A DNA stretch of 64,000 nucleotides, taken from Cetobacterium sp. 2A. Its GTDB lineage: Bacteria; Fusobacteriota; Fusobacteriia; Fusobacteriales; Fusobacteriaceae. The DNA lies in contig NZ_JACFAJ010000006.1 in NCBI RefSeq assembly GCF_014250685.1, forward strand, positions 952,501 through 1,016,500. Reading direction: 5' to 3'. The notes under the pieces are model-generated. The model did no database searches, had not been told where the DNA came from, and worked only from the letters and a program-made list of their open reading frames with translations. Position 1 is the stretch's first letter. Every line of letters begins with the position of its first letter. The translations under genes and the position numbers were made by a program. Positions 9,968-17,336 of this stretch are shown here, one piece after another.

Positions 9968-12617
9968 AACTTATTCTCCCAATGAAATCGAAAAAAAATG
10001 GTATAAGCATTGGGAAGATTCGAAATTTTTTGCAGCTACTTTAGAGGAGGGAAAACCTAATTATTCAATAGTAATTCCTCCACCAAATGTAACTGGAATA
10101 TTGCATATGGGACATATATTAAATAACAGTATTCAAGATGTTCTTGTAAGATATAAGAGAATGAGTGGATATAACACTCTTTGGATGCCAGGAACAGACC
10201 ATGCTGGAATAGCAACACAAAATAGAGTAGAAAGAAAACTAGCTGAACAAGGGCTTAAAAAAGAAGATCTTGGAAGAGAAAAGTTTGTAGAGCAAGTATG
10301 GGAATGGAAAGAGCAATATGGTGGAGCTATCACTACTCAACTTAGAAGAATAGGTGCTTCTTTAGATTGGGATAGAGAAAGATTTACTATGGACGAAGGA
10401 CTTTCAAATTCTGTAAGAGAAATATTTGTAAAATTATATAAAGATGGACTTATTTATCAAGGTGAATACATGGTAAACTGGTGTCCAAGATGTGGAACTG
10501 CTCTTGCTGATGATGAAGTTGAACATGAAGAAAAAGCTGGAAAATTATGGTATTTAAGATATCCTGTAAAAGATTCAGAGGAATTTCTAATCATTGCAAC
10601 TACAAGACCAGAAACAATGTTGGCAGACGTTGCTATAGCAGTTAATCCAAACGACGATAGATACAAGCATTTAGTTGGAAAATCTGTAATTTTACCATTA
10701 GTAGGAAGAGAGATTCCAGTTATAGCTGATGAATATGTAGATATAGAGTTTGGAACAGGAGCTTTAAAAATTACTCCAGCACATGATCCGAATGACTTTG
10801 CTTTAGGACAAAAATTTGATTTACCAATTATAAATATGATGACAGATGATGGAAAAGTAGTAGCAGATTATCCAGCTTATGCAGGAATGGACAGATTTGA
10901 GGCTAGAAAAGTTATGGTTGAAGATTTAGAAAAAGGTAATTATGTTGTAAAAATTGAAGATCATAAGCATAATGTTGGTGGATGTTATAGATGTAATACT
11001 GTAATTGAACCAAGAGTTTCAAAGCAGTGGTTCGTTAAGATGGAACCTTTAGCTGTAAAAGCTTTAGAAGTTGTAAGAAACGGACAAGTAAAACTTATGC
11101 CTAAGAAATGGGAAAAAGTTTACTACAATTGGCTTGATAATATAAGAGATTGGTGTATATCTAGACAAATTTGGTGGGGACATAGAATACCTGCTTGGTA
11201 TGGTCCAGATAACTTCATATTTGTTGCAAAAGATGAAGCAGAAGCTTATGAGCAAGCTGAAGCACACTATGGAAAAAAAGTAGAATTAAGACAAGAAACA
11301 GATGTTTTAGATACTTGGTTCTCATCAGCACTTTGGCCTTTCTCAACATTAGGTTGGCCAGATAAGACTGCTGAATTATCAGCATTCTACCCAACTTCAA
11401 CTCTTGTAACAGGAGCAGATATATTATTCTTCTGGGTAGCTAGAATGGTAATGTTTGGAATGTATACTATGGATGAGATTCCATTCGAAAATGTATATCT
11501 TCATGGAATTGTAAGAGATGAAAATGGAAGAAAGATGTCAAAATCTTTAGGAAATTCTCCAGATCCATTAGAACTTATAGATGAGTATGGTGCAGACGCT
11601 ATAAGATTTACTATGATTTATAGTACTTCTCAAGGTCAGGATGTTCATTTCTCTGAAAAGCTTTTAGAAATGGGAAGAAATTTTTCAAATAAAATTTGGA
11701 ACGTTTCAAGATTCGTACTTATGAATCTTGAGGGATTCAATGTTGAAACGGTTAATAAGGATGATCTGAAATTTGAACTAGTTGATGAATGGATATTCTC
11801 GAGATTGAACAGAACAGTTAAAGATGTTGCTGACAAACTTGAAAAGTTCCAATTAGATGAAGCAGCGAAGTCTGTATATGAATTCTTAAGAGGAGATTTC
11901 TGTGACTGGTATGTAGAGCTAGCAAAAGTAAGACTATACAATGAAGATGAATCTGATAAGAGTTCAAAAGTAACTGCACAATATGTACTTTGGTCAATTC
12001 TAGATTCAGGATTAAAGATGTTACATCCATTTATGCCATTCATAACTGAAGAAATTTGGCAAAAAATAAAAACTTCTACAGATGCTGAGAGCATAATGCT
12101 TTCTAAGTATCCGGTAGTTGAGGATGCATTAATTAATGAAGATATTGAGAAATCGTTTGGTTATATCCAAGGATTAATTTCATCTCTTAGAAATATTAAA
12201 GCTGAAAGAGGAATATCTCCAGCTAAAGAAGTTAAAGTGGTAATTAGAACTTCAAACCCAATTGAACTTGAAACAATTAAAAACAACTACGTATTTATAA
12301 CTAAACTTGCTAAAATAGAAGAACTTACTTATGGTCCAGATGTTGTTGCTCCAGAGCAAAGTGGATTTAGAGTAAATGGGGATTCTGAAGTTTATATGAT
12401 TTTAACTGGTCTTCTTGATGTAGAAGCTGAAGTTAAAAAAATAAAAGAACAACTAGAAAAAGTTGAAAAAGATTTAGAAAAAGTTAATACTAAACTTTCT
12501 GATGAAAGATTTACTTCAAAAGCTCCTGTACATATTTTGGATAGAGAAAGAAAAATCCAAAAAGAGTATCAAGATAAATTTGATAAATTAATGGAAAATC
12601 TAAAAAACTTCCAATAA
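9951..12617 (+). CDS. valS: Valyl-tRNA synthetase
   Basis: ValRS is a class Ia synthetase that charges tRNA-Val. With the GTG at 9951 (preceded by AGGAGGAGA) it is 888 residues. An ATG at 9927 in frame would add eight residues but lacks a ribosome site. Visible are the HIGH-type motif PPPNVTGILHMGH (about 43-55), the CP1 editing domain (TTRPETMLAD about 215), Cys pairs CPRCG and CYRCN, GRKMSKSLGN (about 520) and a C-terminal coiled-coil tRNA arm rich in Lys and Glu. It ends at a strong terminator and so closes the quality-control operon. Confidence 0.96.
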   Translation: MKELNKTYSPNEIEKKWYKHWEDSKFFAATLEEGKPNYSIVIPPPNVTGILHMGHILNNSIQDVLVRYKRMSGYNTLWMPGTDHAGIATQNRVERKLAEQGLKKEDLGREKFVEQVWEWKEQYGGAITTQLRRIGASLDWDRERFTMDEGLSNSVREIFVKLYKDGLIYQGEYMVNWCPRCGTALADDEVEHEEKAGKLWYLRYPVKDSEEFLIIATTRPETMLADVAIAVNPNDDRYKHLVGKSVILPLVGREIPVIADEYVDIEFGTGALKITPAHDPNDFALGQKFDLPIINMMTDDGKVVADYPAYAGMDRFEARKVMVEDLEKGNYVVKIEDHKHNVGGCYRCNTVIEPRVSKQWFVKMEPLAVKALEVVRNGQVKLMPKKWEKVYYNWLDNIRDWCISRQIWWGHRIPAWYGPDNFIFVAKDEAEAYEQAEAHYGKKVELRQETDVLDTWFSSALWPFSTLGWPDKTAELSAFYPTSTLVTGADILFFWVARMVMFGMYTMDEIPFENVYLHGIVRDENGRKMSKSLGNSPDPLELIDEYGADAIRFTMIYSTSQGQDVHFSEKLLEMGRNFSNKIWNVSRFVLMNLEGFNVETVNKDDLKFELVDEWIFSRLNRTVKDVADKLEKFQLDEAAKSVYEFLRGDFCDWYVELAKVRLYNEDESDKSSKVTAQYVLWSILDSGLKMLHPFMPFITEEIWQKIKTSTDAESIMLSKYPVVEDALINEDIEKSFGYIQGLISSLRNIKAERGISPAKEVKVVIRTSNPIELETIKNNYVFITKLAKIEELTYGPDVVAPEQSGFRVNGDSEVYMILTGLLDVEAEVKKIKEQLEKVEKDLEKVNTKLSDERFTSKAPVHILDRERKIQKEYQDKFDKLMENLKNFQ

Positions 12618-12624
12618 TTAATTG

Positions 12625-12660
12625 AAAGCCGCTAGAATCTTCTTCTAGCGGCTTTGTTAT
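12625..12660 (+). terminator. Intrinsic terminator after valS
   Basis: A 13-bp perfect stem (12625-12637 with 12643-12655), GC-rich in the middle (GCCGCTAG), has a 5-base loop and is followed by TTTGTTATT. It sits eight bases after the valS stop. Confidence 0.9.
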
Positions 12661-12719
12661 TAGTTGGCAATTCCCAAAAAAGTTTTTCACAATATAATGT
12701 ATTAAAAAATAAAAAAATG

Positions 12720-12728
12720 TGCTAAAAT
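12720..12728 (+). promoter_or_regulatory. Possible extended -10 for the lysR-gmhA unit
   Basis: TGC-TAAAAT fits the extended -10 pattern seen at other promoters in this window and lies about 45 bases before the lysR start. No good -35 is visible, so this is tentative. Confidence 0.35.
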
Positions 12729-12773
12729 AAAATTGATGTTATATATAATTATAATATTTGGGGAGTGATGGTT

Positions 12774-13646
12774 TTGGATTTACATTATTTAAAAATATTT
12801 TATGAGGTAGCTAAAGAGAAAAGTTTTACTAAAGCTGCAAGCAAGCTGTATATCAATCAATCGGCTGTATCAATTCAAGTTAAAAAATTTGAAGAGTTAT
12901 TAAATGCTAGATTATTTGATAGAAGTTCTAAAAAGATTAAGTTAACTTATACAGGTGAAGCGCTTTTTAAAATGGCAGAAGAGATTTTTGAAAAAGTAAA
13001 AAGAGCTGAAAAAGAGATAAGCAGAATAATAGATTTAGATAGAGCTAAAATTTCTATAGGGGCGAGTCCAGTTATTGGAGAGCCTGTTTTACCGTGTCTT
13101 ATGAAAGAATTTAATAAAGTTCATGAAGAGATTGAATACGATATAAATGTATCTAATAAGCAGTGGCTTTTAAAGCTTCTGAAAGAGGGGGAATTAGATA
13201 TATTACTATTGGACGAAGAACATATAACAGACCCAAATCTTGAAGTTATTACTTTAGATAAGGTTCCATATGTGTTAGTTGGTAGAAGGGAATATAGAAA
13301 TATTGAAAATGTAGCCAAAGATCCATTAATTAGTAGAAAACATATTCCAAATAATAATGAGGCTATAGCAATTGTAGAAGAGAGACATAAAATAAATTTT
13401 GAGACTAAGATATCAGTTTTAGGAAACTTAGAAGTTATAAAAGGAATGGTTCGTGAGGGAATAGGAAATGTAATTCTTCCTTACTATGCTGTGCATAAAG
13501 AAATAGAGAGTGGAGAATTTAAAGTTATAGAAGAAATAGAAGAAATAAAAGACGGATATCAAATCGTAATAACAAAAGATAAGAAAAATCTTATTCAGAT
13601 TATTAAGTTTGTTAATTTCGTCCAAAATTATAAGATACAATATTAG
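12774..13646 (+). CDS. LysR-family transcriptional regulator
   Basis: LysR-type regulators bind DNA through an N-terminal winged helix and sense a small ligand in a periplasmic-binding-protein-like domain. The N-terminal HTH is clear (YEVAKEKSFTKAASKL, then NQSAVSIQVKKFEE), followed by a linker helix and an effector domain of about 200 residues. The start is uncertain. An ATG at 12768 lies only two bases behind GGGGAG, while the TTG at 12774 has ideal spacing and gives the typical family start MDLHYLKIFYE, about 290 residues. gmhA starts nine bases downstream, so the pair is probably cotranscribed. The ligand and targets cannot be read from the sequence. Confidence 0.88.
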   Translation: MDLHYLKIFYEVAKEKSFTKAASKLYINQSAVSIQVKKFEELLNARLFDRSSKKIKLTYTGEALFKMAEEIFEKVKRAEKEISRIIDLDRAKISIGASPVIGEPVLPCLMKEFNKVHEEIEYDINVSNKQWLLKLLKEGELDILLLDEEHITDPNLEVITLDKVPYVLVGRREYRNIENVAKDPLISRKHIPNNNEAIAIVEERHKINFETKISVLGNLEVIKGMVREGIGNVILPYYAVHKEIESGEFKVIEEIEEIKDGYQIVITKDKKNLIQIIKFVNFVQNYKIQY

Positions 13647-13655
13647 GAGGAACTT

Positions 13656-14231
13656 ATGGAACTTTTGAACTCTTATAAAACAACTCTGGAGATGCTAGAG
13701 AAGTTTATAAAAGAAGAATCAAAGAGAAATGAGACAGAAAAAGTAGCTAAATCTTTATCTGAAACTTTTTTTGAAGGAAACAAAGTTTTAATATGTGGAA
13801 ATGGTGGAAGTAACTGTGATGCACTTCATTTTGCAGAGGAATTTACAGGTAGATTCCGTGGAAATAGAAGAGCTTTACCAGCTATAGCTTTATCAGATTC
13901 ATCACATATAACTTGTGTAGGAAATGATTATGGATTTGACTACATTTTTTCTAGAGGTGTTGAAGCTTATGGAAAACCTGGAGATATGTTTATCGGGATT
14001 TCAACAAGTGGAAATTCAGAAAATGTAATAAAAGCTGTTGAATCTGCAAAGAAAATGGGATTGAAAACAGTGGTATTACTTGGTAAAGATGGTGGAAAAT
14101 TAAAAGGAATGTGTGACCATGAATTTATAATTCCTGGTGCTACTTCAGATAGAATTCAAGAGATTCATATGATGATACTTCATATAATAATTGAAGGTGT
14201 AGAAAAAATAATGTTCCCAGAAAATTACTAG
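13656..14231 (+). CDS. gmhA: Phosphoheptose isomerase
   Basis: GmhA converts sedoheptulose 7-phosphate to D-glycero-D-manno-heptose 7-phosphate, the first step toward ADP-heptose for the LPS core. The 191-residue SIS-domain protein has GNGGSNCDALHFAEEFTG (about 48-65), which contains the family's active-site His and Glu, STSGNSENV (about 116) and a C-terminal QEIHMMILH helix with the second His. The diagnostic HFAEE and IQEIHM segments favour GmhA over DiaA. Its ribosome site is AGGAGG. It follows a LysR gene and ends at a good terminator. Confidence 0.9.
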   Translation: MELLNSYKTTLEMLEKFIKEESKRNETEKVAKSLSETFFEGNKVLICGNGGSNCDALHFAEEFTGRFRGNRRALPAIALSDSSHITCVGNDYGFDYIFSRGVEAYGKPGDMFIGISTSGNSENVIKAVESAKKMGLKTVVLLGKDGGKLKGMCDHEFIIPGATSDRIQEIHMMILHIIIEGVEKIMFPENY

Positions 14232-14233
14232 AG

Positions 14234-14259
14234 AAATGCCCTTGGTTGGGCATTTTTTT
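14234..14259 (+). terminator. Intrinsic terminator after gmhA
   Basis: Stem AAATGCCC/GGGCATTT (14234-14241 with 14248-14255), six-base loop, followed by more T residues to 14259. It lies three bases after the gmhA stop. Confidence 0.9.
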
Positions 14260-14291
14260 GTAACCTCTAAAAAATTTCAAGGAGGGGATTG

Positions 14292-15117
14292 ATGAAAAAA
14301 GTTATACGATTATTTCTGTTTTTTATTATTTCTGTTTTTGTCTATACTAGTGAAGCAAATATTGGAGTTTTTAATACTCTTAGGCTTGGTAAAAGCAAAA
14401 AAAAATTTTGAAATAATGGCTTCTGGTATAAAGAAATTTGAAATAATAGGATTAGTAGAAGTTATGGATGAAAAAGGACTTGAAAAGTTAGTAGATAATT
14501 TAGAAAAAGTTAGCAATAAAAAATGGGCATATCATATTTCTCCATATGCTGTTGGAACCGATGGATATAAAGAGTATTATGGATATGTTTATCAAAAAGA
14601 TAAAGTTAAATTTTTAGGAAGTGAAGGTTTTTATCCAGATCCTGGGAATAAATTAATAAGAGAGCCATATGCTGCTAATTTTAAAATAGATAATTTTGAT
14701 TTTACATTTGTTTTAATTCATTCTATTTTTGGAAAAAAAGAGAGTCAAAGAAGAGCGGAAGCCTTTCAATTTGATGACATTTATAAATATTTTCAAGAGA
14801 AAGATTCCAAAGAAAATGATATAATAATAGCTGGAGATTTTAATTTACCAGCAAATGATGAGTCATTTCAGCAACTGATGGATATTCCTGACAATATAAT
14901 CTATGCAATTGATCCTACAATAAAGACAACAATCGGAAGTAAAGGATTTGCGAATTCATATGACAACTTTTTTATTTCATTGAAATATACAAAAGAGTTT
15001 ACGGGTGTGAGTGGAGCTATAGATATTACAAATGGAAATTATATAGATACGAGAAAAAATGTATCTGATCATTTGCCTATATTTATGAAAGTACTTACAG
15101 GAGAAGATGATGACTAG
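14292..15117 (+). pseudogene. Secreted endonuclease/exonuclease/phosphatase-family protein, frame broken at an A9 tract
   Basis: The N-terminus and the body lie in different frames. The ATG at 14292, behind GGAGGGG, opens a frame with a Sec-type signal peptide and then NIGVFNTLRLGKSKK, and stops at 14409-14411. The body continues in the other frame with the DNase I-like fold motifs: GLVEVMDEKG (catalytic Glu), GYVYQKDKV, LIHSIFGKKESQRRAEA, IAGDFNLPAN and SDHLPIF at the C-terminus. One base fewer in the A9 tract (14397-14405) would give one continuous 274-residue exported protein. The out-of-frame TTG at 14338 is an unlikely start because it would yield a scrambled N-terminus. This could be a sequencing error, a real loss, phase variation or transcriptional slippage. 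The substrate (DNA, phosphoester or lipid) is unknown. Confidence 0.85.
14397..14405 (+). repeat. A9 homopolymer at the frameshift point
   Basis: Nine A residues followed by four T residues mark exactly where the two reading frames of the secreted nuclease-like gene must join. A length of eight restores the full frame; nine gives a 39-residue product. Confidence 0.9.
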
Positions 15118-15733
15118 AGCATATATATTTTTAAATGGTGTTGGAGAAAAAGAAGAATTTTATAAAAAATTAGATTTTAAAAATAGCTCGGTTTATTGTG
15201 CTGATGGTGGTTATAGGCAGTGTCTAAAAGCTGGAGCTATTCCTAAAGAAGTCTGGGGAGATTTTGATTCAGTTTCAGATTCAGAGTTTAAAGATTTAGA
15301 AGATAGTGATATAATTTTAAGAAAATTTAGTAAAGAAAAAGATTCTACCGATGGAGAATTATTGATAGAATATGTAAGTTCTAAAAATTACGATGAAATT
15401 TATGTGTTGTGTGGATTAGGAGGAAGATTGGATCATGAACTAACTAATATAAATCTTCTCTTCAAATATAAAAATATTAACATAAAAACAGAAAAAGAGC
15501 TTTTATTTTCGGTCGATAGAAAGTATACTTTTATTAACAAAAAAAATAAGATAATTTCATTTGTTCCCTTTTCAGATGAGGTAAGAAATATGAATTTAAA
15601 AGGATTTAAATATCCTTTAAATGATTACTTATTAAAAAGAGGAGATTCAAGATGTATGAGTAATATTGTATGTAGTGATGAAGCAACTGTAGATTTTAAT
15701 ACCGGAAGACTACTATGTATTCTAAACGATTAA
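15110..15733 (+). CDS. thiN: Thiamine diphosphokinase
   Basis: The enzyme transfers pyrophosphate from ATP to thiamine to make thiamine diphosphate. The protein of about 207 residues shows the family landmarks: CADGGYRQCLKAG (about 30), WGDFDSV (about 49), the acidic KDSTDGELLIEY (about 77) and GLGGRLDHELTN (about 98). Two adjacent ATGs (15107, 15110) overlap the stop of the preceding frame. The second has better spacing to GGAG. No TPP riboswitch fits upstream, because the start overlaps the previous gene. Some members of this family are annotated thiN, others tnr3-like. Confidence 0.87.
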   Translation: MTRAYIFLNGVGEKEEFYKKLDFKNSSVYCADGGYRQCLKAGAIPKEVWGDFDSVSDSEFKDLEDSDIILRKFSKEKDSTDGELLIEYVSSKNYDEIYVLCGLGGRLDHELTNINLLFKYKNINIKTEKELLFSVDRKYTFINKKNKIISFVPFSDEVRNMNLKGFKYPLNDYLLKRGDSRCMSNIVCSDEATVDFNTGRLLCILND

Positions 15734-15751
15734 AAGTAAGGAGTGATTTCT

Positions 15752-16012
15752 ATGTTAACAACAATTATAGTAATTTTAATATCTCTTGTAATTTTAATGA
15801 TTTATGTAGGAGGACTTCTTGCATTCACTCCAGATAGAAAAGATGATAAGTACATAATTTCTATTTTAAAAGTTGGATTTCGATATTTAGATAATGGAAA
15901 ATCTAGAAAGTTTAAACTGTACGGAACTTTAGAGTTCCATTTAGGATATTTAATAATTTTATTTGCATATAAAATTTTAGATGGAAGAAAATACGCAGAA
16001 ATAAAAGCATAA
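15752..16012 (+). CDS. Small membrane protein of unknown function
   Basis: I do not recognise this 86-residue protein. It has a strongly hydrophobic N-terminal helix (about residues 3-27), a middle basic segment (GFRYLDNGKSRKFK) and a second hydrophobic stretch (LGYLIILFAYKIL) near the C-terminus, so it is probably a two-helix membrane protein. The ATG at 15752 follows AAGGAG; an in-frame GTG at 15743 overlaps that site and is rejected. The gene lies between thiN and the uracil permease with only 13 bases to the permease start, so it is likely cotranscribed with both. Confidence 0.75.
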   Translation: MLTTIIVILISLVILMIYVGGLLAFTPDRKDDKYIISILKVGFRYLDNGKSRKFKLYGTLEFHLGYLIILFAYKILDGRKYAEIKA

Positions 16013-16025
16013 TTTGGAGGATTTA

Positions 16026-17249
16026 ATGAACAATATTTCAACAAGAACAAAATTGATTTTAGGATTTCAACATGTTTTAGCCATGTTTGGAGCCACTGTA
16101 TTAGTTCCATATTTGACTGGCTTGAGTCCAGCGATAGCATTACTTTCAGCAGGAATAGGAACATTACTTTTTCACCTGTGTACTAAAGGAATTGTACCGG
16201 TTTTCTTAGGATCATCATTTGCATTTATTGGAGCACTTGCATTGGTTTTAAGAGAGGGAGGAATAGCTGCAATTAAAGGTGGAGTAATTTCAGCTGGATT
16301 GGTGTATATAGGAATGTCACTAATGGTTAGAGTGTTTGGTGTTGATAAAATAAGATCATTTTTCCCACCAGTAGTTGTAGGACCAATAATAATGGTTATA
16401 GGATTGAGATTGAGTCCAGTAGCTCTTAATATGGCGGGATATTCAAATGGAACTTTTGACATAAAAAGTTTAATAGTAGCATCAATTGTTGTAGCATCGA
16501 TGGTTACGATTTCTGTTTTAGAAAAATCATTTTTTAGATTAGTTCCAATACTAGTTTCAGTTATAGTTGGGTATTTAGTTGCAGTTGCTATGGGAATGGT
16601 AGATTTCCAACCAGTATTAGCAGCTAGATGGTTTGGATTCTCATCAAATGATTTAGAGCAAATATTAACAATTCCTAAGTTTAGTATAACATCTATCCTA
16701 GCAATAGCTCCTATAGCTATGGTAGTTTTTATAGAACATATAGGAGATATAACTACGAATGGTGCTGTAGTTGGTAAAGATTTCTTTAAAAACCCTGGAA
16801 TTGCAAGAACGCTATTAGGTGATGGAGTTGCAACAATAGCGGCAGGATTCCTAGGTGGTCCAGCTAATACTACTTACGGTGAGAATACAGGAGTACTAGC
16901 TGTAACTAAAGTTTATGATCCAGCTATCCTAAGAATAGCAGCGTGCTATGCAATTGTTTTAAGTTTTATAGGTAAGTTTGGAGTAATAATTCAAACTATA
17001 CCAGTTCCAATAATGGGAGGAATATCAATAATTCTATTTGGAATGATAGCTTCGGTTGGAGTTAGAACTCTTATAGAAGCGGAATTAGATTTCTCTCATT
17101 CAAGAAATTTAATAATATCTTCATTGATATTTGTTTTAGGAATAGCAATTGAAAATGTTGTTATCTGGAGAACTGTATCAATATCAGGACTTGCAATAGC
17201 GGCTTTGATTGGAGTTACATTAAATAAAATATTGCCTAAAAATATATAA
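16026..17249 (+). CDS. uraA: Uracil permease (NCS2 family)
   Basis: This is a proton-coupled nucleobase transporter of the inner membrane. The 407-residue protein has about 14 hydrophobic segments and the NCS2 substrate-site residues: Glu in FIEHIGD (about 238) and Glu in GGPANTTYGENTGV (about 285). The RTLIEAELDFSHSRNLII segment is closer to UraA-type uracil carriers than to xanthine carriers. The ATG at 16026 with GGAGG upstream is chosen over an in-frame TTG at 16014. It is followed by a terminator. Uracil specificity is inference from motif similarity. Confidence 0.88.
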   Translation: MNNISTRTKLILGFQHVLAMFGATVLVPYLTGLSPAIALLSAGIGTLLFHLCTKGIVPVFLGSSFAFIGALALVLREGGIAAIKGGVISAGLVYIGMSLMVRVFGVDKIRSFFPPVVVGPIIMVIGLRLSPVALNMAGYSNGTFDIKSLIVASIVVASMVTISVLEKSFFRLVPILVSVIVGYLVAVAMGMVDFQPVLAARWFGFSSNDLEQILTIPKFSITSILAIAPIAMVVFIEHIGDITTNGAVVGKDFFKNPGIARTLLGDGVATIAAGFLGGPANTTYGENTGVLAVTKVYDPAILRIAACYAIVLSFIGKFGVIIQTIPVPIMGGISIILFGMIASVGVRTLIEAELDFSHSRNLIISSLIFVLGIAIENVVIWRTVSISGLAIAALIGVTLNKILPKNI

Positions 17250-17256
17250 TCAAGGG

Positions 17257-17288
17257 AAAAATGGAAAGGAAACTCTTTCCATTTTTTT
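17257..17288 (+). terminator. Intrinsic terminator after uraA
   Basis: A stem of about 12 bp, AAAAATGGAAAG paired with CTTTCCATTTTT (17257-17268 and 17275-17286), six-base loop, merging into a T run. Confidence 0.88.
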
Positions 17289-17336
17289 ATTTGTATAGTA
17301 ATATAGTTCTAAGAATCTAAAATTGAGGAGAATATT

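Noticed and set aside
15050-15110. TPP riboswitch before thiN
   Set aside because: thiN overlaps the end of the preceding gene, leaving no leader for a riboswitch.
14338-15117. TTG at 14338 as the true start of the nuclease-like gene
   Set aside because: No ribosome site, and the N-terminal 20 residues are an out-of-frame reading of the region that encodes a signal peptide in the other frame.
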